Part shown: one piece after another, positions 14,165 through 20,864 of the stretch
Numbering within the stretch: the first letter of the stretch is position 1
Layout: every line of letters begins with the position of its first letter
Source: Clostridiales bacterium
GTDB taxonomy: Bacteria; Bacillota; Clostridia; Oscillospirales; Oscillospiraceae
Direction of reading: 5' to 3'
NCBI GenBank assembly: GCA_004553545.1
Contig: SFLD01000028.1
Span: forward strand, 1-23,499
DNA: 23,499 bases
Position numbers and translations under genes: made by a program
Notes under the pieces: generated by a model
Seen by the model: only the letters and a program-made list of their open reading frames with translations
Told to the model about the DNA's origin: nothing
The model's database searches: none

Positions 14165-15472
14165 ATGGAGGTGAGCGTCATCGGCGCGGGCCTGGCGGGC
14201 AGCGAGTGCGCCTGGCAGCTGGCCCAGCGGGGCATCCAGGTAAAACTCTATGAGATGAAGCCGGAGAAACGGACCCCCGCCCACCATACCGATGCCTTCG
14301 CGGAGCTCTGCTGCTCCAACTCCCTGCGGGGCGCGGGGCTGGAGAACGCCGTGGGCCTTTTGAAGGAGGAGCTGCGGCAGCTGGGTTCCCTGATCCTCAG
14401 CTGCGCGGACGCAACGCGGGTAGAGGCCGGCGGAGCCCTGGCGGTGGACCGCCACGGCTTCGCGGACCTTGTGACGGAGCGGATCCGGAGCCACCCCAAC
14501 ATCACCGTCATCCCCGGGGAGGTCACCGCCATCCCGGAGGGGGAGGTGGTCGTCGCCTCCGGTCCCCTGACCTCGGACGCCCTGGCGGAGACCCTGGAAA
14601 CACTCCTGGGGGAGGGCTGCGGCCTCCATTTCTATGATGCCGCCGCGCCCCTGGTCAGCGCCGCCAGTGTGGACATGGAGAGCGCCTGGTTCGGCTCCCG
14701 CTATGATAAGGGGACGGCGGATTACGTCAACTGCCCTATGACGGAGGAGGAGTACGCCGCCTTCTGGGAGGCCCTCACCACCGCCAAGGAGGCGGAGGTC
14801 CACGGCTTTGAGGACAGCCAGGTCTTTGAGGGCTGCATGCCGGTGGAGGTCATGGCCCGCCGGGGCCGGGACACCCTGCGCTACGGCCCCCTGAAGCCCC
14901 GGGGCCTGAAGGACCCCAAGACCGGGAAGGAGCCCTACGCCGTGGTGCAGCTGCGGCGGGACAACGCCCAGGGCAGCATCTATAATCTCGTGGGCTTCCA
15001 GACCCACCTGCGCTTCCCGGAGCAGAAGCGGGTCTTTTCCATGATCCCGGCCCTCCACGACGCGGAGTACCTGCGCTACGGCGTCATGCACCGCAATACC
15101 TTCCTGGATTCCCCCCGGTACCTGAACCGCTACTACCAGCTCAAGAGCGAGCCACGCATCGCCTTCGCCGGGCAGATGACCGGGGTGGAGGGCTATGTGG
15201 AGTCCGCCGCCTCCGGCTTTCTCGCGGGCATCGAGCTTGCCCGGCGGCTCCGGGGCATGGCGCCTGTGGATTTCCCCCAGGAGACCGCCATCGGGGCCCT
15301 GGGGCTCTACGTCAGCAATGAGAGCATCGGGAATTTCCAGCCCATGAACGTGAACTTCGGTATCATCCCGCCCCTGGACCACCGGGTCAAGGGCAAGCGC
15401 AACAAGAATGCCGAGCTTTCCGCCCGGTCCCTCGCCATCATCGAGGCACGAAAGGAGGACATCCTGCAATGA
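14165..15472 (+). CDS. trmFO: Folate-dependent tRNA (uracil-54-C5) methyltransferase TrmFO
   Basis: A 435-residue flavoprotein that makes ribothymidine at position 54 of tRNA, using methylenetetrahydrofolate and FADH2. The N-terminal FAD site is VSVIGAGLAGSECAWQL, followed by the family signature FAELCCSNSLRG with its conserved cysteines. Further family blocks are FEGCMPVEVMARRGRDTLRYGPLKPRGL (about residues 222-249), the FAGQMTGVEGYVESAASG stretch and NFGIIPPL. Length is normal. AAGGAGGGATACGCC precedes the ATG. The stop overlaps the plsX start as ATGA. TrmFO replaces the SAM-dependent TrmA in most Firmicutes. Confidence 0.97.
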   Translation: MEVSVIGAGLAGSECAWQLAQRGIQVKLYEMKPEKRTPAHHTDAFAELCCSNSLRGAGLENAVGLLKEELRQLGSLILSCADATRVEAGGALAVDRHGFADLVTERIRSHPNITVIPGEVTAIPEGEVVVASGPLTSDALAETLETLLGEGCGLHFYDAAAPLVSAASVDMESAWFGSRYDKGTADYVNCPMTEEEYAAFWEALTTAKEAEVHGFEDSQVFEGCMPVEVMARRGRDTLRYGPLKPRGLKDPKTGKEPYAVVQLRRDNAQGSIYNLVGFQTHLRFPEQKRVFSMIPALHDAEYLRYGVMHRNTFLDSPRYLNRYYQLKSEPRIAFAGQMTGVEGYVESAASGFLAGIELARRLRGMAPVDFPQETAIGALGLYVSNESIGNFQPMNVNFGIIPPLDHRVKGKRNKNAELSARSLAIIEARKEDILQ

Positions 15473-16497
15473 GGATCATCGTAGATGCCATGGGCGGCGA
15501 CAACGCGCCGCTGTGCAACGTGCAGGGGGCGCTGGAGGCCCACCGGGACTTCGGCGTGGACATCCTGCTGGTGGGCCGTAGCGAGGACATCCTCCGCTGC
15601 CTGGAGCAGTGCGGGGAAAAGACCCTGCCCCAGGGAGTGGAGATCCGCAACGCAACGGAGGTCGTCACCATGTCGGACGATCCGGCCTTCGCCTTCAAGC
15701 AGAAGAAGGATTCCTCCCTGACGGTGGGCCTGCAGCTTCTGAAGGACGGGGCGGGGGATGCCTTCGTCTCCGCCGGGTCCACGGGGGCGCTGCTCTCCGG
15801 GGCGACGCTGCTGGTCAAGCGCATCCGGGGCATCCGCCGGGCGGCCATGGCCCCTCAGATCCCCTGCAAGGGGGGAAAAATGATCCTCTGCGACTGCGGG
15901 GCCAACGCCGAGTGTACGTCGGAGTACCTTCTGCAGTTCGCCTACCTGGGGAACTTCTACGCCCAGCGGGTGCTGGGGGTGGCAAAGCCCCGGGTGGCCC
16001 TCCTGAACATCGGCGCGGAGGATGAGAAGGGCGACGCTCTCCGCCATGAGACCCTGCCCCTCCTGAAGGCGGCGGACGCCCAGGGGCGCATCCACTTTGT
16101 CGGCAGCGTGGAGTCCTCGGACGCCATGCAGGGCAAGGCGGACGTCGTCGTGGCGGACGGTTTCGCCGGCAACGTGATGCTCAAGTCCATCGAGGGTACG
16201 GCGAAGTTTTTGAGCGGCGAGATCAAGGGGATGCTGCTGGCGTCGGGGAAGACGAAGCTGGCGGCCTTGCTCCTGAAGGACGGTCTCCAGAAGTTCAAGG
16301 CCATGCTGGACCCCAGCGAGGTGGGCGGCACGGCGTTCCTGGGTATTTCCAAGCCCGTCATCAAGGCCCACGGCTCCTCGGATGCCAAGGCCATCCGCAG
16401 CGCCATCCGTCAGGCCCGGGATTTCGCCGAGAGCGGCTTCATCCAGGCCATCGAGGAGAACATCGACTGCATGAAGCTGGAGAAGGGCGCTTCTTGA
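15469..16497 (+). CDS. plsX: Phosphate acyltransferase PlsX
   Basis: A 342-residue soluble enzyme that converts acyl-ACP and phosphate to acyl-phosphate, the first step toward phosphatidic acid in Gram-positive bacteria. Visible family blocks are IIVDAMGGDNAP at the start, SAGSTGALLSGA, LCDCGANAEC, and DGFAGNVMLKSIEGTAKF. Length is normal. Translation is probably coupled to trmFO through the four-base overlap. The downstream acyl carrier protein is its natural substrate carrier. The FapR operator that often controls this locus in Bacilli was not found. Confidence 0.97.
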   Translation: MRIIVDAMGGDNAPLCNVQGALEAHRDFGVDILLVGRSEDILRCLEQCGEKTLPQGVEIRNATEVVTMSDDPAFAFKQKKDSSLTVGLQLLKDGAGDAFVSAGSTGALLSGATLLVKRIRGIRRAAMAPQIPCKGGKMILCDCGANAECTSEYLLQFAYLGNFYAQRVLGVAKPRVALLNIGAEDEKGDALRHETLPLLKAADAQGRIHFVGSVESSDAMQGKADVVVADGFAGNVMLKSIEGTAKFLSGEIKGMLLASGKTKLAALLLKDGLQKFKAMLDPSEVGGTAFLGISKPVIKAHGSSDAKAIRSAIRQARDFAESGFIQAIEENIDCMKLEKGAS

Positions 16498-16507
16498 ATT
16501 TTGGGTA

Positions 16508-16537
16508 TTGACAGAGGGCAGGGGGATGCCGTATGAT
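16508..16537 (+). promoter_or_regulatory. Promoter for acpP
   Basis: TTGACA at 16508-16513, an 18-base spacer and TATGAT at 16532-16537. It begins just 11 bases after plsX ends and would start transcription near 16544, giving acpP extra expression above plsX and a leader of about 100 bases. Confidence 0.75.
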
Positions 16538-16553
16538 TACCCTGCAATCTTGA

Positions 16554-16601
16554 AAGGAACCCCAGCGGCGGGAGTTCCTTCCAGGGCGGCCAGGGGCCGC
16601 C
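16554..16601 (+). promoter_or_regulatory. Two-hairpin structured leader of acpP
   Basis: Hairpin 1: AAGGAAC-CCC (16554-16563) pairs with GGG-A-GTTCCTT (16570-16580), with a single bulged A. Hairpin 2: GGCGGCC (16585-16591) pairs perfectly with GGCCGCC (16595-16601) around AGG. Both lie between the promoter and the ribosome site and lack a T tract. They could stabilise the abundant acpP message or be regulatory; no known riboswitch was recognised. Confidence 0.5.
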
Positions 16602-16642
16602 GGGGAGCCCGCCCGCCGGGAGCGATATCACAGGGAGTTGAA

Positions 16643-16894
16643 ATGAGTATGACGAACGAAGAGATCTTCAATACCATGCAGGACCTGGTGGCCGAGCAGT
16701 TTGCCATCGAGCCGGAGGAAGTCAGCATGGAGTCCTCCTTCGAGGAGGATCTGGGCGCCGATTCCGTGGACCTGGTGGAGCTGGTCATGGCCATGGAGGA
16801 GGAGTTCGACATCGGCGAGGTCCAGGAGGAAGAGCTTGGCACCCTCAAGACCGTGGGCGACGCCGTGCGCTACGTCGCGGGCAAGCAGAACTGA
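16643..16894 (+). CDS. acpP: Acyl carrier protein
   Basis: An 83-residue acidic four-helix carrier of fatty-acid intermediates. The phosphopantetheine attachment site is Ser41 in DLGADSVDLVELVMAMEEEFD, a near-exact family motif. The start is set at 16643 by AGGGAG five bases upstream; a second ATG at 16649 would also give a normal ACP. Longer in-frame starts upstream run through the structured leader and are rejected. It sits between plsX and rnc, a classical arrangement, and has its own promoter and terminator, as suits a very abundant protein. Confidence 0.96.
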   Translation: MSMTNEEIFNTMQDLVAEQFAIEPEEVSMESSFEEDLGADSVDLVELVMAMEEEFDIGEVQEEELGTLKTVGDAVRYVAGKQN

Positions 16895-16901
16895 TCACGG
16901 G

Positions 16902-16927
16902 AAGCCCCGCCCTGCGCGGGGCTTTTT
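16902..16927 (+). terminator. Terminator after acpP
   Basis: AAGCCCCGC (16902-16910) pairs with GCGGGGCTT (16916-16924) around CCTGC, followed by TTT and then CCC. A compact rho-independent terminator between acpP and rnc; some read-through is likely needed for rnc, which has no clear promoter of its own. Confidence 0.85.
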
Positions 16928-16948
16928 CCCTTTGAAAGGATGGGAGTT

Positions 16949-17644
16949 ATGGAAGGTCTGGAGCAGAAGTTATCCTACCGCTTCCGGGACCGGAAGCTGC
17001 TGGACGAGGCCCTGAGCCACAGTTCCTATGTCAACGAGCATCGGGGCAGCGGCATTTTCAGCAACGAGCGGCTGGAGTTCCTGGGCGATTCCGTCCTGGG
17101 CTTTGTGACGGCGGAGTTCCTTTTCCGCCAGCATCCCACCGCGCCGGAGGGGGATCTCACCCGCATCCGGGCGGCGCTGGTCTGCGAGCAGAGCCTGTAC
17201 GAGGTGGCCCAGAAGCTGGAGCTTGGAAAGTACCTGAAGCTGGGGCGGGGCGAGGAGGCCGGCGGCGGCCGGACCCGGCCCTCCATCCTGGCGGACGCCA
17301 CGGAGGCGGTCTTCGCCGCCGTCTATCTGGACGGCGGCATCCGGGAGGTGACGGAGCTCATCCACCGGGTGCTGCTGGACGCCGAGCGGGAGGAGGCCGT
17401 GGAGGAGCGCCGCCGGGACTACAAGACCGCCCTGCAGGAGCTGGTGCAGCGCCAGGCCCACCAGGAGCTCAGCTACCGGATGGCCGGCGAGGAGGGTCCC
17501 GACCACGACAAGACCTTCCTGGCGGAGGTGCTGCTGAACGGGCAGCTCATCGGCCAGGGCCGGGGCCACAGCAAGAAGGAGGCGGAGCAGAACGCCGCCG
17601 CCGCCGCGTTGGAGAAGCATTTTACCGGGAACGGAAAGTTCTAA
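16949..17644 (+). CDS. rnc: Ribonuclease III
   Basis: A 231-residue double-stranded RNA endonuclease that processes rRNA precursors and some mRNAs. The catalytic domain spans about residues 1-145, with signature NERLEFLGDSVLGFV and the second acidic cluster in ADATEAVFAAVYLDGG supplying the Mg2+ ligands. The dsRNA-binding domain spans about 157-228 (DYKTALQELVQ, then GQGRGHSKKEAEQNAAAAAL). The ATG at 16949 is chosen because AAGGA lies eight bases upstream; the ATG at 16940 would place its ribosome site too close. In many Firmicutes smc and ftsY follow rnc; here a terminator and an unrelated transporter follow. Confidence 0.96.
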   Translation: MEGLEQKLSYRFRDRKLLDEALSHSSYVNEHRGSGIFSNERLEFLGDSVLGFVTAEFLFRQHPTAPEGDLTRIRAALVCEQSLYEVAQKLELGKYLKLGRGEEAGGGRTRPSILADATEAVFAAVYLDGGIREVTELIHRVLLDAEREEAVEERRRDYKTALQELVQRQAHQELSYRMAGEEGPDHDKTFLAEVLLNGQLIGQGRGHSKKEAEQNAAAAALEKHFTGNGKF

Positions 17645-17649
17645 GACCG

Positions 17650-17679
17650 AACCCCGCCGCCTTTGGGCGGCGGGGTTTT
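17650..17679 (+). terminator. Terminator after rnc
   Basis: AACCCCGCCGCC (17650-17661) pairs perfectly with GGCGGCGGGGTT (17666-17677) around TTTG, followed by TTCTTTG. A strong 12-bp stem ending the plsX-acpP-rnc unit. Confidence 0.88.
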
Positions 17680-17681
17680 CT

Positions 17682-17710
17682 TTGCCAGGAAGTGCTTCCC
17701 GTGCTATGAT
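17682..17710 (+). promoter_or_regulatory. Promoter for the EamA transporter gene
   Basis: TTGCCA at 17682-17687, a 17-base spacer and TATGAT at 17705-17710, directly after the rnc terminator and 26 bases before the start codon. Confidence 0.7.
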
Positions 17711-17736
17711 GGGGAAAACGGAAGGGGGGAGATCCC

Positions 17737-18738
17737 ATGGACAGAAGACTCCGGGCGGTGGGCCTTGCGCTGCTGGCGGCGGTGCTGTACGCTGTGAATC
17801 TGCCGTTTTCCAAGCTGCTTTTGGGGCAGGTGGGCTCCCTTACCATGGCCGGGCTCCTTTACCTGGGGGCGGGGGTGGGCATGGCCCTTTTGTCCCTCCT
17901 CCACCGGGACAACGCGCCCCGGCTGGGACGGGAGGACCTGGCGCCGACCCTGGGGATGATCCTGCTGGACATCGCGGCCCCCATCCTTCTGATGCTGGGG
18001 CTCTGGGGCGGCGAGGCCGCCAGCGCGTCACTTCTGGGGAACTTTGAGATCGTGGCGACGGCCCTCTTTGCCCTCCTTCTCTTCCGGGAGAAGGTCAACC
18101 GGATGCTCTGGGCGGCCCTGGGCTGCATCACCCTCTCCTGCGCCATCCTCTCCTTCCAGGGGGCGGAGAGCCTGCGCTTCTCGGCGGCGTCCCTCCTGGT
18201 GCTGGGGGCGGCCTGCTGCTGGGGCCTGGAGAATAACTGCACCCGGCGCCTCTCCGGCAAGAGCGCGCGGGAGATCGTGATCCTGAAGGGCTTTTTCTCC
18301 GGGGGAGGGTCCTTGTGCCTGGCCCTGCTGGCGGGGGAGAGCCTGCCGCCTCTGGGGATCGCCCTGCGGGCCATGGGCCTGGGCTTCGTCTCCTACGGCC
18401 TCAGCATCTTTTTCTATGTCCGGGCCCAGCGGGATCTGGGCGCCGCCCGCACCAGCGCCTACTACTCCGTGAATCCCTTCGTGGGGTCCCTCCTGGCGCT
18501 GATCCTGCTGCGGGAGGGGCTGGGGCCGGGGTACTTTGCCGCCCTGCCGGTGATGCTTCTGGGCGTGGGCCTTGCCACGGCGGACACCCTCTCCCAGGAG
18601 CACGTCCATCCCCACAGCCACCGGAGAAAGACCGCGGACGGCGGCGAGAAGGCCGTGACCCACACCCACCCGCACCGGCATTTCGGCGGGGAGGGACACC
18701 GCCATCCCCACTTTGGGAGCTCCGGCGGCACAGAATAG
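17737..18738 (+). CDS. EamA/DMT-family transporter with histidine-rich C-terminal tail
   Basis: A 333-residue membrane protein of the drug/metabolite transporter superfamily. Residues 1-285 hold about ten hydrophobic helices arranged as two EamA repeats (for example GNFEIVATALFALLLFREKV in the first half and YYSVNPFVGSLLALILLREGL in the second, both ending in the typical FREK/LREG turn). Substrates in this family range from metabolites to amino acids, and none can be assigned. Residues 286-333 form an unusual hydrophilic tail with 11 histidines in HxH clusters, suggesting metal binding; by family topology it would face the cytoplasm. GGGGGAG lies about seven bases before the ATG. It has its own promoter and appears monocistronic. 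Confidence 0.9.
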   Translation: MDRRLRAVGLALLAAVLYAVNLPFSKLLLGQVGSLTMAGLLYLGAGVGMALLSLLHRDNAPRLGREDLAPTLGMILLDIAAPILLMLGLWGGEAASASLLGNFEIVATALFALLLFREKVNRMLWAALGCITLSCAILSFQGAESLRFSAASLLVLGAACCWGLENNCTRRLSGKSAREIVILKGFFSGGGSLCLALLAGESLPPLGIALRAMGLGFVSYGLSIFFYVRAQRDLGAARTSAYYSVNPFVGSLLALILLREGLGPGYFAALPVMLLGVGLATADTLSQEHVHPHSHRRKTADGGEKAVTHTHPHRHFGGEGHRHPHFGSSGGTE

Positions 18739-18741
18739 GGG

Positions 18742-18787
18742 AAAACGCGGAAGACCGGGGCAGATCCCCGGAAGACGGCGCGTTTTT
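18742..18787 (+). terminator. Possible terminator after the EamA gene
   Basis: An interrupted stem: AAAACGCG (18742-18749) with CGCGTTTT (18779-18786), and an inner CCGGGG (18755-18760) with CCCCGG (18766-18771), separated by an AAGA/AAGACGG internal loop. A T run closes the 3' side. It is placed right after the stop codon, but the internal loop makes it uncertain. Confidence 0.45.
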
Positions 18788-18799
18788 CGAAAAGACCGC

Positions 18800-18839
18800 A
18801 AAAAACAGCAGCCCGGCTCCTGGGAGCCGGGCTGCTGTT
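18800..18839 (-). terminator. Terminator of the tsaE-tsaB-upp operon
   Basis: On the minus strand a perfect 16-bp stem (18824-18839 with 18804-18819) around a four-base loop ends in six T residues, 23 bases past the upp stop. On the plus strand it lacks an immediate T run but may still help to insulate the convergent EamA gene. Confidence 0.9.
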
Positions 18840-18862
18840 CCTGTCTTTTATGGGGAAGGAGC

Positions 18863-19513
18863 TTACTTGGTGCCGAAGATGCGGTCGCCGGCATCGCCCA
18901 GGCCGGGGACGATGTAGCCGTGCTCGTTGAGGTGATCGTCCAGGGCGCCGGCGTAGATGTCCACGTCGGGGTGCTTTTCCTGGATGCACTTGATGCCCTC
19001 GGGAGCGGCCACCAGGACCATGAGCTTGATGTGCTTGCAGCCGCGCTTCTTCATCTCAGAAATGGCGGCGTCGGCGCTGCCGCCGGTGGCCAGCATGGGG
19101 TCCACCACCAGGACGTCACGGTCAGCCACGTCCTTGGGCATCTTGCAGAAGTAGACGTGGGGCTCCAGGGTCTCTTCGTCGCGATACATGCCGATGTGGC
19201 CCACGCGGGCGGAGGGGACCATGCGGAGAACGCCGTCCACCAGGCCAAGGCCGGCCCGGAGGATGGGAACCACGGCGAACTTCTTGCCCGCCAGGGTGGG
19301 CATCTCTGCCTTGCAGAGCGGGGTCTCGATCTCCTTGGTGGTCAGGGGGAGATCACGGGTGGCTTCGTAGGTGATCAGCATCCCGATCTCGCTGACCAGC
19401 TCCCGGAAATCCTTGACGCTGGTGTCCTTGTCCCGCATGATGGTCAGCTTGTGAGCCACCAGGGGATGATCCATGATGTGTACCTTTCCGACGTGTTGTA
19501 CCGTTCCGCTCAT
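18863..19513 (-). CDS. upp: Uracil phosphoribosyltransferase
   Basis: A 216-residue pyrimidine salvage enzyme making UMP from uracil and PRPP. The PRPP-binding block is DVLVVDPMLATGGSADAAI, and the C-terminal uracil-binding block is PGLGDAGDRIFGT. The family is usually about 209 residues; here the N-terminus carries roughly seven extra residues (MSGTVQH) before the typical GKVHIMDHPLVAHKLT. The start is supported by AAAGGAG eight bases upstream. It follows tsaB by 15 bases on the same strand and ends in a strong terminator, so it appears to be the last gene of a tsaE-tsaB-upp transcript. No PyrR-type attenuator was seen ahead of it. Confidence 0.96.
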   Translation of the reverse strand: MSGTVQHVGKVHIMDHPLVAHKLTIMRDKDTSVKDFRELVSEIGMLITYEATRDLPLTTKEIETPLCKAEMPTLAGKKFAVVPILRAGLGLVDGVLRMVPSARVGHIGMYRDEETLEPHVYFCKMPKDVADRDVLVVDPMLATGGSADAAISEMKKRGCKHIKLMVLVAAPEGIKCIQEKHPDVDIYAGALDDHLNEHGYIVPGLGDAGDRIFGTK

Positions 19514-19528
19514 TTCGACAGCTCCTTT

Positions 19529-20224
19529 TCAATTGTGATTCCGCAAACGGTCCGCCTGCGCCTGGCGCAGATAGACCGGCAGCAGCTCTTGGGCAGAGAC
19601 GGGCGTTTCCCCCCGGCGGAGGGCTTCCTCCGCCGCGAGACCCACGGCCGCGGCGCTCTGCTGCAGGAGATGGGGCGGTGCCAGGACGCAGGGGACTCCC
19701 TGCTCTAGCAGAGCATTATAACACAGCCTTCCGCCATCTCCAACGATTATTTTTGGCCTTTCGTCATTTTCGACTTCTTTCACAAGTTCGGAAAGGGCAA
19801 TGGCCCGGTCCTCTGTGAGACGTGTGAGAGTTCCGACCTTTGCGGCGAAGTTGGCATTGTAGACCTGCTGGCGCCGGGCGTCCATGGCGCAGATCACGAG
19901 CCCGTCCCAGTGGGCAAGGCCCGTGGCCATGGCCTCCAGCGTGGAGACGCCGATCACCGGGATGCCCGCCCCGAAGGCCAGGCCCTTGGCGGCGGCCACG
20001 CCGATGCGGATGCCCGTGAAGGACCCCGGCCCCACGGCCACGGCCACGGCGTCACAGGCGGCGAGGCTCAGGTCGGCGTTTTTCAGCATCCCCTCCACCA
20101 TGGGCATGAGAGTGCGGCTGTGGGTGAGGCCGCTGCACTGGAAGGCGGAGGCCAAGAGCGCCCCGTCCTCCGTCACGGCGGCGGAGCAGGCTTTCGCCGA
20201 AGTTTCAATGGAAAGGATCCTCAC
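19529..20224 (-). CDS. tsaB: tRNA t6A biosynthesis protein TsaB
   Basis: A 231-residue ASKHA-fold protein, formerly YeaZ. It pairs with TsaD and TsaE in transferring the threonylcarbamoyl group to A37 of ANN-decoding tRNAs. The N-terminal ILSIETSAKACSAAV and the block VAVGPGSFTGIRIGVAAAKGLA are diagnostic. The start is GTG (20222-20224), overlapping the tsaE stop as GTGA, which indicates translational coupling. In many genomes rimI and tsaD follow; here upp follows instead, so those genes must lie elsewhere if present. Confidence 0.95.
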   Translation of the reverse strand: MRILSIETSAKACSAAVTEDGALLASAFQCSGLTHSRTLMPMVEGMLKNADLSLAACDAVAVAVGPGSFTGIRIGVAAAKGLAFGAGIPVIGVSTLEAMATGLAHWDGLVICAMDARRQQVYNANFAAKVGTLTRLTEDRAIALSELVKEVENDERPKIIVGDGGRLCYNALLEQGVPCVLAPPHLLQQSAAAVGLAAEEALRRGETPVSAQELLPVYLRQAQADRLRNHN

Positions 20225-20649
20225 GGCTTCTCGCCTCCCTCAATGGTGATGGTCCGCCAGTCGTCCGCCTCCGGGCGGCGCTGGAAGCTCACGCGGATGC
20301 TCTCCGGCGGCAGGGCGTCCTCCACCTGCTCGCTCCACTCCACGGCGCAGACGCCGCCCCCGGCCAGGTAATCCTCCCAGCCGATGTCGAAGAGGGCGTC
20401 GGAGTCCGCCAGGCGGTACATGTCAAAATGGTAGAGGGGGATGCGCCCCGGGTATTCATTCACGATGGTGAAGGTGGGGCTCGTCACCCGCTCGGTGCAG
20501 CCCAGGCCCCGGGCCAGGCCCCGGGTGAAGGCGGTCTTCCCCATGCCGAGGCCGCCGAAGTAGGCCACCACCGCACCGGGCTGCAGCGTTTTCCCCAGCG
20601 TTTCCCCCAGGGCTTCCGTCTCCTCCACGCTATGAGAGAGATATTCCAT
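20221..20649 (-). CDS. tsaE: tRNA t6A biosynthesis ATPase TsaE
   Basis: A 142-residue P-loop ATPase, formerly YjeE, that drives the TsaBDE cycle in t6A formation. Walker A is GGLGMGKTAFTRGLARGLG, followed by the family block TSPTFTIVNEYPG and YHFDMYRL. Length is normal. The ATG at 20649 lies behind AAAGGGGCGG; upstream in-frame ATGs lie within or before the promoter region and are rejected. It is the first gene of the minus-strand operon and starts from a promoter facing that of the rodA-like gene. Confidence 0.95.
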   Translation of the reverse strand: MEYLSHSVEETEALGETLGKTLQPGAVVAYFGGLGMGKTAFTRGLARGLGCTERVTSPTFTIVNEYPGRIPLYHFDMYRLADSDALFDIGWEDYLAGGGVCAVEWSEQVEDALPPESIRVSFQRRPEADDWRTITIEGGEKP

Positions 20650-20686
20650 GGCGTTTCCGCCCCTTTCGTTTCCGTTCGTTGCCCTC

Positions 20687-20715
20687 AGTATACCATAGGA
20701 GCGCCCGGAAGGCAA
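20687..20715 (-). promoter_or_regulatory. Promoter for tsaE-tsaB-upp
   Basis: Read on the minus strand: TTGCCT (20715-20710), a 17-base spacer and TATACT (20692-20687), 38 bases before the tsaE start. Confidence 0.75.
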
Positions 20716-20718
20716 AGG

Positions 20719-20732
20719 ATTTCCCGGGAAAT
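20719..20732. repeat. 14-bp perfect palindrome between divergent promoters
   Basis: ATTTCCCGGGAAAT is self-complementary and lies between the -35 boxes of the tsaE (minus) and rodA-like (plus) promoters, three bases beyond the tsaE -35. Position and symmetry fit a dimeric regulator site, but no regulator is identified. Confidence 0.5.
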
Positions 20733-20754
20733 TTCCCCGCCGGAAGACCGCCGG

Positions 20755-20783
20755 TTTACAGGGAAGGAAAACTGTGGTATACT
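20755..20783 (+). promoter_or_regulatory. Promoter for the SEDS (rodA-like) gene
   Basis: TTTACA at 20755-20760, a 17-base spacer and TATACT at 20778-20783, giving a start near 20790 and a leader of about 75 bases. Confidence 0.8.
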
Positions 20784-20864
20784 GAAAACAAACTGGGGTT
20801 TTACGCCCTGATGAGAGAAACCGCCGGGCCTCTGCCCGCATACGATACGAAACGGAGCCGATCC

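Noticed and set aside
12052..15469. Minus-strand open frames of 410 and 539 codons
   Set aside because: Both mirror topA and trmFO; the long Lys/Ala tail of TopA explains the Ser/Phe/Ala runs in the second.
20811..20864. Earlier ATG start for the SEDS protein
   Set aside because: No ribosome site upstream, and the added residues are not like the family's N-terminus.
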